A stretch of DNA of 64,000 nt, taken from Nonomuraea roseoviolacea subsp. carminata (GTDB lineage Bacteria > Actinomycetota > Actinomycetes > Streptosporangiales > Streptosporangiaceae). Where the stretch lies: positions 5,910,001-5,974,000 of the forward strand of contig NZ_JAMZEC010000001.1 of NCBI RefSeq assembly GCF_024172185.1, given 5' to 3'. The notes under the pieces were generated by a model. It made no database searches, was not told where the DNA came from, and saw nothing but the letters and a program-made list of their open reading frames with translations. Below are positions 21,601 through 29,424 of this stretch, in pieces; the stretch's first letter is position 1; each line of letters begins with the position of its first letter. The translations under genes and the position numbers were made by a program.

Positions 21601-22548
21601 TACACGTCGCTGGCGGACTTCTGGGACCGCGCCCGGCCGTCGCGGCCGGTCATGGAGCGGATCGTGCAGGTGGGCGGGATGGACGCGCTGCACGGCCTGA
21701 GCCCGGGCGGCCCGGGCGAGCGCTGGCGGCCCGGCCGCCTGACCCGCCGCGACCTCGTCGCCCAGGTCGGCGCCCTCGAACGCGCCTCCGCCGCCTCCGG
21801 CGTGGGACACGCCACCGCGGGCCGCTCCCGCCGCTACGCCCCGGCCGGGCCCGCCCCGTCGGGCGGCGGGCGCGAGGGGGAGGCGGCGGCCGTGCAGCTC
21901 CCGCTGGGGTTCGGCGAGCACGTGCCGCCGGGCGAGCTGCCCGAGATGACCGAGGCCGAGATGGTGGAGGCCGAGCTGGAGATCCTCGGCATCGACGTCT
22001 CACGCCACGTGATCAGCTTCCACGACGACCTGCTCGACGCGCTCGGCGTGGTGCGCTCCAAGGACCTGCTGCGCCAGCGCAACGGCGCCGAGGTGCTGGT
22101 CGCCGGGGTCAAGGTGGCCACGCAGACGCCGGCGGTGCGCTCGGGGCAGCGGGTCATCTTCACCACGCTCGACGACTCGACGGGACCGGTCGACCTGACG
22201 TTCTTCGAGTCGGTGCAGGGCAGGTGCGCGGCGACGGTGTTCGGGGCGTGGCTGCTGGTGGCCAGGGGCGTGGTCCGTCGCACGGGGCCGCGGGCGGTGT
22301 CGCTGCGCGCGGTGGACTGCTGGAGCCTGGCCGACCTGGACCGGGTGTGGCGTTCGGAGGGGATCGAGGCGGTCCGGGCGCTGATGTCCCGGGAGGGAGT
22401 GCCGCGGGGCGGCGTCGGCGGGCGGCCGATCGAGTACGCCAACGGCTTCCGGCTCTCGCCGTACTCCGACATCGGCCCGGCGGTCACGTCGCCGCCGCGC
22501 CGGCTGTGGCACGCGAGCCCCGGCAGCTCCGGCCCGACGGCCGCGTGA
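18679..22548 (+). CDS. dnaE2: Error-prone DNA polymerase III alpha subunit DnaE2
   Basis: C-family DNA polymerase of 1289 residues, the mutagenic polymerase of the SOS response. An N-terminal PHP domain begins PHLNVASAYS, with ALTDRDGLYG after it. The palm motif PDIDVD (448-453) holds catalytic aspartates. The helix-hairpin-helix and OB regions follow, and the C-terminus ends near YSDIGPAV. ATG 18679 overlaps the DUF6504 stop; in-frame ATG 18652 lies inside that gene and is less likely. Two low-complexity insertions are notable: a Gly/Leu/Asp-rich stretch near residues 75-115 and a GEAGAP repeat near 895-933. DnaE2 normally acts with ImuA' and ImuB, which are not in this window. Confidence 0.95.
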   Translation: MAAPFPHLNVASAYSMRYGTAFPRELARRAADDGMDILALTDRDGLYGAVKHAQACADAGIGPVFGVSLALAEPDGTLDGLGYGGTLDGALDSALDGAFGGLGHPGASRGRHRPRTRPRTGADAEDRITVLARSGGWSRLARLVTDAHYAGERGEPRVTREMVAAWAGPGDTPDDGLVVLLGPRSDVGRAMAARRDDRARALLALWRSMVPGVVVELVDQYGFRDAVTAVHMLALAESAGVPAVLTNAVRYLDPDDHQVGDVLDAARQLVPLHPRHLERTTSHAYLKGSKDMARVAARICGSDSRRAADLLRATRRVAEQCVMDPGELLALRADPPALHLPEIGADPVPLLRRRVEDGLAGRGLARSREARERLRDEMDIIERKRLSGYFIAVSDITGMIRRMGVRCAIRGSGAGSLVNYLIGIGEVNPLDHGLLMERFLSEGRVGLPDIDVDVESARRLDCYQAIFDRYGEARVACVSMMETYRARSAIRDVAGAMGLPPYEIDAIAKAFPHIRAKQITASLSDLPELRDSRLGEAGLDRVFKLAEKLDGLPRHIALHPCGVLIGNAGLRDRTPVERSLLGFPMSQFDKEDVEEAGLLKLDVLGVRMQSAMAYALGEIERVDGVRVRLDEQRAPEEAHEGAQVRYVPHDDQDTYDMICAARTLGCFQIESPGQRELVAKLEPRAMHDLIVDISLFRPGPVNSDMVTPYLEARHGWRSAYYPHERLREPLKETHGVVVFHEQVLKVIAAMTGRDLSFAEMLRRSLGTPEGRELVRKTFGPLARANGFDDATVERAWKVLDAFGGFGFCKAHAAAFALPTYQSAWLKRHHAAAFFAGVLTHEPGMYPQRVIIDEARQCGVAILPLDVNRSGRDWQVERLGPRPPLRLQVRADALGEAGVPGEAGAPGEAGAPGEAGAPGEAGAPGEAGVPGEEERPRRVPFKAEELGKGYALRVPFSAVKGVSEAEVDRMVAGRPYTSLADFWDRARPSRPVMERIVQVGGMDALHGLSPGGPGERWRPGRLTRRDLVAQVGALERASAASGVGHATAGRSRRYAPAGPAPSGGGREGEAAAVQLPLGFGEHVPPGELPEMTEAEMVEAELEILGIDVSRHVISFHDDLLDALGVVRSKDLLRQRNGAEVLVAGVKVATQTPAVRSGQRVIFTTLDDSTGPVDLTFFESVQGRCAATVFGAWLLVARGVVRRTGPRAVSLRAVDCWSLADLDRVWRSEGIEAVRALMSREGVPRGGVGGRPIEYANGFRLSPYSDIGPAVTSPPRRLWHASPGSSGPTAA
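21361..21474 (+). repeat. 18-nt in-frame tandem repeat in dnaE2
   Basis: About six units encode GEAG(A/V)P. The unit is GGAGAGGCCGGCGCTCCG, and middle copies are identical, which implies recent expansion. The insertion lies between the polymerase core and the C-terminal domains. Confidence 0.85.
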
Positions 22549-22569
22549 GGACCCCGGCCGCAACGGGCG

Positions 22570-22588
22570 GGGCCGGGTCGCCCGGCCC
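22570..22588. terminator. Stem-loop between convergent dnaE2 and DUF4328 gene
   Basis: GGGCCGGG/CCCGGCCC arms around a TCG loop. No U-tract follows, but this is normal for high-GC actinobacterial terminators. It can serve both strands. Confidence 0.55.
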
Positions 22589-22609
22589 AGTCGCGCCGAC
22601 TGCGCCGGG

Positions 22610-23320
22610 TCAGCTCGCCTGGCCGAGCGGCGCCGACTCCGGCGGCGTCGCCGGCCGGCGCAGGCGCAGCAGCGTGGGCACGGCCACCCCGCGCGCCGCG
22701 CACTGCGCGGCCGTGATCTCCCGGACGGTCGCCGCGCACAGCAGCGCCGCCGCTGACAGCGCCACCAGCTCCGGCACGCCGACCCCGGTCAGCCCGTCGG
22801 CCGGCGTCTCCAGCGGCAGCCGTACGGTCACCAGCGCCAGCGTGGTCAGCCAGCTCGCCCACCACGCCGCCAGCAGCACGAGCCGGCGGCGCCGGCGGCC
22901 GTCCGGCGGCAGGGAGTCGCGCCACAGGGCGTTCACCAGCAGGACGGGCGCCACGAGGTTGACGCCGGGGATGAGCCAGGCGGCGGCCACCGGCCCGGCG
23001 GGGGCGTGCCGGTCGCCGACGTGCCGGGCACGGATCAGCCAGGTGGTGTACGCGGTGGCGCAGGCGATCGTGGCCACGCCGAGCAGCAGGATCAGGACGG
23101 CGAAGAGCGTGACGGCGCCCACGACGGCCTCCGCCTCGGCGCCGCGGGGACGCCCGTCGAACGCCGCGAGCTGGGCGGCGAGGCTGCGACCGCGGACCAG
23201 TTCGAAGGTCACGAGCGCGGCCAGGCAGAGGACCTGCGCGGCGAGCGACGCGTACACGGCGGAAGCGGCTCTCGTGGGCGGTGCCTGGGCGTGGCGCACG
23301 TTGTTCTCCCCCCGGGCCAT
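22610..23320 (-). CDS. DUF4328 domain membrane protein
   Basis: Integral membrane protein of 236 residues with five to six hydrophobic segments. The stretch TTWLIRARHVGDR followed by AAWLIPGVNLVAP and NALWRDS matches the DUF4328 pattern (W..RAR..., W.IP..NL..P). Function unknown. It lies 46 nt downstream of the response-regulator gene on the same strand, so the two are probably one transcript. Confidence 0.8.
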   Translation of the reverse strand: MARGENNVRHAQAPPTRAASAVYASLAAQVLCLAALVTFELVRGRSLAAQLAAFDGRPRGAEAEAVVGAVTLFAVLILLLGVATIACATAYTTWLIRARHVGDRHAPAGPVAAAWLIPGVNLVAPVLLVNALWRDSLPPDGRRRRRLVLLAAWWASWLTTLALVTVRLPLETPADGLTGVGVPELVALSAAALLCAATVREITAAQCAARGVAVPTLLRLRRPATPPESAPLGQAS

Positions 23321-23366
23321 GCGCTGAGGTTCTGCTTCACTTCTATCCCGCCGAGCTCGCGGTTAA

Positions 23367-24014
23367 TCAGCGCACCACGCCGGATTCCCACGCCCAAGCT
23401 GCGATTTCCACCCGATTCCGGACACCGAGTTTGGCCTGGATGCTGCCGAGATGCGTCTTGACCGTGGACAGCGAGACGAACAGCTCGGCGGCCACCTCCT
23501 GGTTGGTGCGGCCCCGGGCCACCAGCCGCACCACGTCGAGCTCCCGTTCGGTCAGCGGCTCGTCGGGCGCGGGGGCGCCCCGCTCGGGCCGGGACAGGTG
23601 CCGCAGCAGCCGCACGGTCACCGACGGCGACACCAGCGCCTCCCCGCCGGCCGCCGCCCGGACCGCCTCCAGCAGCAGCGTCGGGCCGCTGTCCTTGAGC
23701 AGGAAGCCGGTGGCCCCGGCACGCAGCGCGCCGTAGACGTACTCGTCCAGGTCGAAGGTCGTGACGATGACCACCCGCATCGGGTTCTCCACCCCCGGCC
23801 CGGCCAGGGCGCGGGTGACCTCCAGCCCGTCGAGCTTCGGCATCCGGATGTCGAGCAGGCACACGTCCGGTCGTAGCCGCCTGGCCTCGGACACGGCCTC
23901 GGCGCCGTCGGCGACGGCCGCCACGACCTCCATGTCCGGCTGGGCGTCCAGGATCATCTGGAAGCCGGTACGCACCAGTTGCTGGTCGTCTGCGATGAGA
24001 ACCCGAATAGTCAC
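23367..24014 (-). CDS. NarL-family response regulator (orphan)
   Basis: Two-component response regulator of 215 residues. The receiver domain has acidic D9/D10, phospho-acceptor D55 (VCLLDIRMP) and K105-type lysine in FLLKDSG. A C-terminal LuxR/NarL helix-turn-helix is present: LTERELDVVRLVARGRTNQEVAAEL. The start is taken at GTG 24014; GTG 24023 is possible. No histidine kinase gene is adjacent. It is divergent from an ABC exporter operon (92 nt apart), which is a likely target. Confidence 0.92.
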   Translation of the reverse strand: MTIRVLIADDQQLVRTGFQMILDAQPDMEVVAAVADGAEAVSEARRLRPDVCLLDIRMPKLDGLEVTRALAGPGVENPMRVVIVTTFDLDEYVYGALRAGATGFLLKDSGPTLLLEAVRAAAGGEALVSPSVTVRLLRHLSRPERGAPAPDEPLTERELDVVRLVARGRTNQEVAAELFVSLSTVKTHLGSIQAKLGVRNRVEIAAWAWESGVVR

Positions 24015-24105
24015 GGCGAACACTCTAGGATCGGCCGTTCGGCCGAGGCACAACCGGACGCACGGCCGATCCGCCGGAGGGGGCCGCGCCGGAAGACTCT
24101 CCGGC

Positions 24106-24783
24106 ATGAACGACGTGCTCGCTGGACGAGCTCTGACCAAGAGGTTCGGGCAGACGGTCGCCCTGGCGGGCGTGGACATGGCGGTGCGGCCCGGCGAGGC
24201 CGTGGCCATCATGGGGCCGAGCGGCTCCGGGAAGTCCACGCTGCTCCACTGCCTGGCCGGCATCATGAGGCCCGACGCGGGCGAGGTGCGCCTGGAGGGG
24301 ACCCGCATCGACGACATGGGCGAGCGCAGGCGCAGCGCCCTGCGCCGCACCCGTTTCGGCTTCGTCTTCCAGTTCGGCCAGCTCCTGCCGGAGCTGCCCG
24401 CCGACGAGAACGTGGCGCTGCCGCTCATGCTGGGCGGCGTGACCCGCGCGGAGGCGGTGCGGCGGGCCCGGGAGTGGTTCGCCCCGCTCGGCCTGGGCGG
24501 CATGGAGGCGCGGCGGCCCGGCGAGCTGTCCGGCGGGCAGGCGCAGCGGGCGGCCATCGCCCGCGCCCTGGTGACTAAGCCGGCGGTGGTCTTCGCCGAC
24601 GAGCCGACCGGCGCCCTCGACCAGACGACCGGCCACGACACGATGCGGCTGCTGGTCGAGGCCACCAAGCACAACGGCGCCTCGCTCATCGTGGTCACCC
24701 ACGACCCGGGCGTGGCCGGCTGGTGCGACCGCACGGTCGAGGTCCGGGACGGCGTGCTGCTCGCCGCGGGGGCGCGCGCATGA
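24106..24783 (+). CDS. ABC exporter ATP-binding protein
   Basis: ATPase of 225 residues, LolD/MacB-type, which pairs with FtsX-like permeases. It has Walker A GPSGSGKST, Q-loop FQFGQLLPELPADENVALP, signature LSGGQAQR, Walker B VVFADEPTGALD and the switch histidine in VTHD. ATG 24106 is the first codon consistent with the family's N-terminus. The stop overlaps the permease start as ATGA, so the subunits are coupled. Confidence 0.93.
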   Translation: MNDVLAGRALTKRFGQTVALAGVDMAVRPGEAVAIMGPSGSGKSTLLHCLAGIMRPDAGEVRLEGTRIDDMGERRRSALRRTRFGFVFQFGQLLPELPADENVALPLMLGGVTRAEAVRRAREWFAPLGLGGMEARRPGELSGGQAQRAAIARALVTKPAVVFADEPTGALDQTTGHDTMRLLVEATKHNGASLIVVTHDPGVAGWCDRTVEVRDGVLLAAGARA

Positions 24784-26777
24784 ACGTGGGCCTGACCTGG
24801 AGGCTGCTCAGGGGCGGCGGGCGCAGGGGCATGCTCGGCACCTGGCTCACCCTGGGCGCCGTCGCCGTGTCCACGGCGCTGCTGCTGTTCGCGGTCGCGG
24901 TGGACTTCGCCTTCGCGGCCCGCGCCGACCGGGGCGCCTGGCGCAACCCGGTCGCGGCCGGCTCGCGCCCGGCCGTCGCGGTCGAGGCGAGCCGGCACGA
25001 CTACGTGCGCGGCAGGGAGATCACGGTGGTGGACCTGGCGGCCCTGCCGGGCAGGAGCCCCGAGCCGCCGCCCGGCCTGTCCCGCTTCCCCGCGCCCGGC
25101 GAGGTGTGGCTCTCGCCCGCCCTCGCCGACCTGGCGGACCGGCTGCCCGCGGCCGAGCTGGCCGCCCGCTACCCCAAGCGGGCCGGGGTGCTCGGCGACG
25201 AGGCGCTGGTCCACCCGGACGAGCTGATCGTGCTCGCCGGACGCGCGCCGGACGCGCCGGAGCTCACGGCCACGCGCAGCTCCGACTGGATCGTCGGCTC
25301 GCAGCCGGTCAAGGTCGCCACGCTGGCGGGGGAGCCGACGGAGGACGCCGAGGGCTACCAGGTGCTCGCGCTCATCGCGAGCGTGCTCATGGTGGTGCCG
25401 CTGCTGGTGTTCGGCGGGGCCGCGGCCCGGCTCACGGTGGCCCGGCGGGACCAGCGGCTGGCCGCGCTGCGGCTGGTCGGCGCCACACCCGGGCAGGTGG
25501 TGGCCATGACCGTGGCGGAGGCGGTGATCGTCGCGTTCGCGGGCGCGCTGGCGGGGGCCGTGGCGTACGCGCTGGCCGTGCCGCTGCTGTCCCGCGTGCG
25601 GATCGACGGCGGCCCGTGGTTCGTCGCCGACCTGTGGCCGCATCCCCTGGTGATGGCGGGGGCCGTGGTCGCGGTGCCGCTGCTGACCGGCCTGTCGGCC
25701 GTGGCTGGCCTGCGCCGGGTCGTGGTCAGCCCGCTGGGCGTGGCCAAGAGGGAGACGCCTCCCGGCATGCGGTGGGTGCGGCTGCTCGCGCTGGTCGCGG
25801 TGCTCGCCGCCGTCCCGGTGGTCTCCCGCGGCGACAGCGCCGGCCTGATCGCGGTGGTGATCGGGCTGGCGTTCCTCTCCATCAACCTGGTGGGCCCGTG
25901 GGTCGTGGGCCTGATCGGCCGGATCACCGCCGCCTCGGCCCGCCGCCCGGCCCGGCTGCTGGCCGGGCGGCGGCTGGTGGACGACCCGCGCTCGGCCTGG
26001 CGCACGGTGAGCGGCGTGGCCCTGACCGGCTTCGTCGCGGGCTTCCTCGGGCTGCTCAGCCCCGGGACCCTGGTCGGGACGCAGGACACCGGCCACCTGC
26101 GGGTGAGCGCGCCCGCCGGGCGGGCCGCGACCGTGGCGCAGGAGGCGCGGGACCGGCTGAGGCACGCCGGGGTGGCGGCCGCGGTGACGACGCGGAAGGA
26201 CGTCGTCGTGATCGCCCTGAAGGACGCGACCCGGATCACCGGCGACGGCGCACGCCGTGAGGCGCCGGACGGGCCTCTCCTGCGGGCGGAGCCCGCGGCG
26301 CTCGACCGGGCGCGGACCGCGCTCACGGGCCTCGTGCCCGGCCGCACGCCGACGACCCAGGCCGACGACGAGTACTTCGGGGGCGAGATCCTCGGTGACA
26401 TCGCCGTGGGAACGGTCGTGGTGCTGTCGGTGTCGTTCCTGGTGGCGATCGCGAGCGCGGGCATCACGGCCGCCTCGTCCGTGCTGGACCGGCGGCAGAC
26501 GTACGCGCTGCTGCGCCTGGCCGGAACGCCGCTGGAGGTGCTGGACCGGGCCCGCCGCGCCGAGACGCTGATCCCGCTGGCGGTCATGGGCGGCGGGGCG
26601 ATCCTGGTGGGCGCCTTCTGCGGGATCCCCTTCATGATCACCGACCCGAACCTGTCGGGGCTGGTCACGCTGGTCGTGTGCGTCGCCGCCGGCTTCGCGG
26701 GGGTCGTGGGCGCGGGGGCGCTCAGCAGGCCGCTGCTGCGCTCGGTGACCGCCGACCCGGCGCCCCGGCCCGACTGA
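24780..26777 (+). CDS. FtsX-like ABC permease
   Basis: Permease of about 665 residues with one N-terminal membrane span and two blocks of FtsX-type spans, about residues 205-340 and 555-655. The central extracytoplasmic part is large. The conserved FtsX stretch RRDQRLAALRLVGATPGQV is seen in the first block and RRQTYALLRLAGTPLEVL in the second, so it is a duplicated BceB/MacB-like permease. Substrate unknown; efflux of an antibiotic or peptide is plausible given the divergent response regulator. Confidence 0.92.
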   Translation: MNVGLTWRLLRGGGRRGMLGTWLTLGAVAVSTALLLFAVAVDFAFAARADRGAWRNPVAAGSRPAVAVEASRHDYVRGREITVVDLAALPGRSPEPPPGLSRFPAPGEVWLSPALADLADRLPAAELAARYPKRAGVLGDEALVHPDELIVLAGRAPDAPELTATRSSDWIVGSQPVKVATLAGEPTEDAEGYQVLALIASVLMVVPLLVFGGAAARLTVARRDQRLAALRLVGATPGQVVAMTVAEAVIVAFAGALAGAVAYALAVPLLSRVRIDGGPWFVADLWPHPLVMAGAVVAVPLLTGLSAVAGLRRVVVSPLGVAKRETPPGMRWVRLLALVAVLAAVPVVSRGDSAGLIAVVIGLAFLSINLVGPWVVGLIGRITAASARRPARLLAGRRLVDDPRSAWRTVSGVALTGFVAGFLGLLSPGTLVGTQDTGHLRVSAPAGRAATVAQEARDRLRHAGVAAAVTTRKDVVVIALKDATRITGDGARREAPDGPLLRAEPAALDRARTALTGLVPGRTPTTQADDEYFGGEILGDIAVGTVVVLSVSFLVAIASAGITAASSVLDRRQTYALLRLAGTPLEVLDRARRAETLIPLAVMGGGAILVGAFCGIPFMITDPNLSGLVTLVVCVAAGFAGVVGAGALSRPLLRSVTADPAPRPD

Positions 26778-26784
26778 CCTGCGC

Positions 26785-26852
26785 GCCGGTGCCCTCCGGC
26801 CGCCGGTGCTCTCCGGCGGCCGGTGCTGTCCGGCGGCGGGGTTTGTCCGGCG
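26785..26852. repeat. Four 17-nt tandem repeats after permease stop
   Basis: Units begin at 26785, 26802, 26819 and 26836 with the form GCCGGTGCTSTCCGGCG. Each is itself an imperfect inverted repeat (GCCGG...CCGGC), so the array can form a chain of hairpins. It may act as the terminator between the convergent permease and LLM genes. Confidence 0.8.
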
Positions 26853-26872
26853 GCCGGCCGCGCCCGGTTAGG

Positions 26873-27874
26873 TCAGCCCAGCACCAGGTCGCGGATCACG
26901 GCCAGTTGCTCCTCGTCGCGCGGCCCCATGACGAGCAGCGACGTCACGGGGGAGGCCCGCCAGAGTTCGAGCCGCTCCTTGATGCGCTCCGGCGGCCCCA
27001 CGAGCGCGATGCCGTCGGCCAGCTCGTCCGGGATCGCCTGGAACGCCTCGTCCTTCCGCCCGGCGAGGTACAGCGCCTGGATCCGCTCGGCCGCCTCGGC
27101 GTAGCCCATCCGGCCCATGATGTCGGCGTGGAAGTTGCGGTGCCGCGCGCCCATGCCGCCGATGTAGAGCGTGAGCATCAGCTTCACCCCGTCGAGCGCG
27201 GCCCGCACGTCGTCGGAGATGACCACCATGACCATGGCGGCGATGTCGAAGTCCGGGCCGCGGGCGGCGAGCGCGTCGCCGTACATCTCCTCGATCTTGG
27301 AGGGGAACGTGAACAGCGGCAGCCACCCCTGCGCGACCTCGGTCGCCAGGGCGACGTTCTTCGGCCCCTCGGCACCGAGGTAGACGGGGATGTCCGGGCG
27401 CAGCGGATGCGTGATGAGCCTGAGCGGCTTGCCGAGCCCGCCCGGCAGGGGCAGCGGGTAGTGCGGGCCGTCCGAGGTCACCGGCTCCTCGCGCCGCCAC
27501 ACCTTGCGCATGATCTCCACGTACTCGCGGGTGCGCGCCAGCGGCCGGGCGAACGGCTGGCCGTACCAGCCCTCGACGACCTGTGGCCCCGAGGCGCCGA
27601 CGCCGAGCAGCAGCCGGCCGCCCGTGAGGTGGTCGAGCGTCATGGCGGTCATCGCGGTGGTGACCGGGGGGCGGGCCGAGAGCTGGGCCACGGACGTGCC
27701 AAGCTTGATGCGGGACGTGCGGGCCCCGTACCACGCGAGCGGCGTGAAGGCGTCGCTGCCGTAGGCCTCGGCGGTCCACACCGAGTCGTAGCCGAGCCGT
27801 TCGGCGGCCAGCACGAGGTCGGTCGCGTCATTGGGGTGGCGCTGCCAGTAACCGAGGTTGAGGCCGAGTCTCAT
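26873..27874 (-). CDS. LLM-class F420-dependent oxidoreductase
   Basis: Luciferase-like monooxygenase-fold protein of 333 residues. The start MRLGLNLGYWQ is typical, and GGAGGTGTC directly precedes ATG 27874. Family motifs include YDSVWTAEAYGSDAFTPL, IKLGTSVAQLSARPP and GGRLLLGVGASGPQVVEGWYG, which resemble F420-dependent members common in actinobacteria. The substrate cannot be assigned. It is divergent from the sulfatase gene, 79 nt apart. Confidence 0.9.
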   Translation of the reverse strand: MRLGLNLGYWQRHPNDATDLVLAAERLGYDSVWTAEAYGSDAFTPLAWYGARTSRIKLGTSVAQLSARPPVTTAMTAMTLDHLTGGRLLLGVGASGPQVVEGWYGQPFARPLARTREYVEIMRKVWRREEPVTSDGPHYPLPLPGGLGKPLRLITHPLRPDIPVYLGAEGPKNVALATEVAQGWLPLFTFPSKIEEMYGDALAARGPDFDIAAMVMVVISDDVRAALDGVKLMLTLYIGGMGARHRNFHADIMGRMGYAEAAERIQALYLAGRKDEAFQAIPDELADGIALVGPPERIKERLELWRASPVTSLLVMGPRDEEQLAVIRDLVLG

Positions 27875-27953
27875 GACACCTCCAGAATTTAGTTCCATTA
27901 CGGCAACGGCGGCCTCGCGTGTCAACGCATGATCTTCCGGGGAGGTCTGAGCT

Positions 27954-29405
27954 GTGCTCAAGGGTCTGCGCCACATAGCCTCTGCCCTGGTCGTTCTCGC
28001 GGCCGGGGCCGTTCCCGCGGCCGTTCCCCGCGCGGCCTGCGCCCAGGGCCCGGCGGCCAAGCCGAACATCGTCATGGTGCTCGCCGACGACCTCGAATCG
28101 GGCACCCTGCCCTACTTCCCCAACATCACCCGGGAGCTGGTGCGCCAGGGCGCGTCCTTCGACCGGTACTTCGTGACCAACTCCTGGTGCTGCCCGTCCC
28201 GCTCGTCGATCCTGCGCTCGCAGTACGTGCACAGCCACGGCGTGTGGACCAACACGCCGCCCGAAGGCGGCTTCGACAAGTACCACACCAGTGGTTTGGA
28301 ACGTTCCGACCTGGGCCTGTGGATGCAGCAGGCCGGGTACCGCACCGGGCTCATGGGCAAGTACCTCAACCACTATCCCGGCCACAGCGCCGAGGAGACG
28401 TTCGTGCCGCCCGGCTGGAACGAGTGGGACGTGCCCGTCCGCCGCCTCTACGAGGAGTACGGCTACCGCCTCAACGAGAACGGCACCACGGTCGACTACG
28501 GCTGGGCCGAGGACGACTACCTGTCCGACGTGCTCGCCCGCAAGGCCGGCAGCTTCGTCGCCGCCTCCGACCAGCCGTTCTTCCTCTACCTGGCGCCGGT
28601 CGGGCCGCACAATCCGGACAACCCGGCCGTCCGTCACGCCGACGCGTTCATCGGCGCGCAGGCGCCGCGCACACCCTCGTTCGACCAGCCGGACGTCAGC
28701 CGCGAGCCCGCCTGGCTGCGCGAGCGCCCGAGGTTCTCCGAGCACGTCATCGACCGGATCGACGAGCGGTACCAGGCGCGGATGCGGGCGATGCTGGGCG
28801 TGGACGACCTCGTCGGCTCGCTGGTCGAGTCGCTGCGCGCCGCGGGCAAGCTGGAGAACACCTACATCGTCTTCACCAGCGACAACGGCTTCCATCTCGG
28901 CACCCATCGCCTCAAGCAGGGCAAGACCACGCCGTTCGAGGAGGCGATCCGGGTGCCGCTCGTGGTGCGGGGGCCGGGCGTGCCGGCGGGTTCGGTGATC
29001 CACGAGATGGCGCAGACCGTGGATCTCGGGCCCACCTTCGGCGAGCTGGGCGGGGCCACGCTGCCGCCCTTCGCCGAGGGGTGGTCGCTGCTGCCGCTGC
29101 TGCGCGGGCAGCACCCGACGCCGTGGCGCAAGAACGCGCTGGTCGAGTTCTCCAGACCCGCCGACAAGTCCTCCGCCGCCCAGACGCCCGTGCCCAACTA
29201 CCAGGCGCTGCGCACCGAGAGCTACACCTACGTCAAGTACGCGACGGGGGAGACCCAGCTCTACGACCTCACCAAGGACCCGTACGAGCTGACCAACCTG
29301 GCCGCGGACGCCGACCCGGCCCTGCTGCAAAGTCTCCAGGACCGGCTCCAGGCGATGGTCTCCTGCTCGGGCGCGACCTGCCGGCAGGCCGACGTGCGCG
29401 AGTGA
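27954..29405 (+). CDS. Secreted type I sulfatase
   Basis: Alkaline-phosphatase-superfamily sulfatase of 483 residues. It begins at GTG 27954 behind GGAGGT. Residues 1-31 form a signal peptide ending near ACAQG; C29 could also be a lipobox-like cysteine, but the context is weak. Metal-binding D45/D46 sit in VLADDLE. The formylglycine motif C-x-P-S-R is at C79-R83. HLGTHRLKQGKT is the later conserved active-site segment. The overall shape resembles N-acetylglucosamine-6-sulfatase/arylsulfatase. No formylglycine-generating enzyme is in the window. Confidence 0.9.
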   Translation: MLKGLRHIASALVVLAAGAVPAAVPRAACAQGPAAKPNIVMVLADDLESGTLPYFPNITRELVRQGASFDRYFVTNSWCCPSRSSILRSQYVHSHGVWTNTPPEGGFDKYHTSGLERSDLGLWMQQAGYRTGLMGKYLNHYPGHSAEETFVPPGWNEWDVPVRRLYEEYGYRLNENGTTVDYGWAEDDYLSDVLARKAGSFVAASDQPFFLYLAPVGPHNPDNPAVRHADAFIGAQAPRTPSFDQPDVSREPAWLRERPRFSEHVIDRIDERYQARMRAMLGVDDLVGSLVESLRAAGKLENTYIVFTSDNGFHLGTHRLKQGKTTPFEEAIRVPLVVRGPGVPAGSVIHEMAQTVDLGPTFGELGGATLPPFAEGWSLLPLLRGQHPTPWRKNALVEFSRPADKSSAAQTPVPNYQALRTESYTYVKYATGETQLYDLTKDPYELTNLAADADPALLQSLQDRLQAMVSCSGATCRQADVRE

Positions 29406-29424
29406 GCCCTGTGGCGGTGGTCCG

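Noticed and set aside
18574..21921. Very long open frame (1115 codons) antisense to dnaE2, and similar long antisense frames such as 2354-3943, 23367-26165 and 30611-32110
   Set aside because: In DNA this G+C-rich the reverse frames of real genes stay open by composition. Their proteins are Arg/Gly/His/Val-rich without domains, and the sense frames encode clear families.
23367..26165. Response regulator read as the C-terminus of a 932-codon protein
   Set aside because: The upstream 700 codons are antisense to the ABC exporter genes. The receiver domain begins normally at GTG 24014.
26873..28105. Extended 410-codon version of the LLM oxidoreductase
   Set aside because: The extra N-terminus is antisense to the sulfatase signal peptide, while ATG 27874 has a perfect ribosome binding site and the family's N-terminus.
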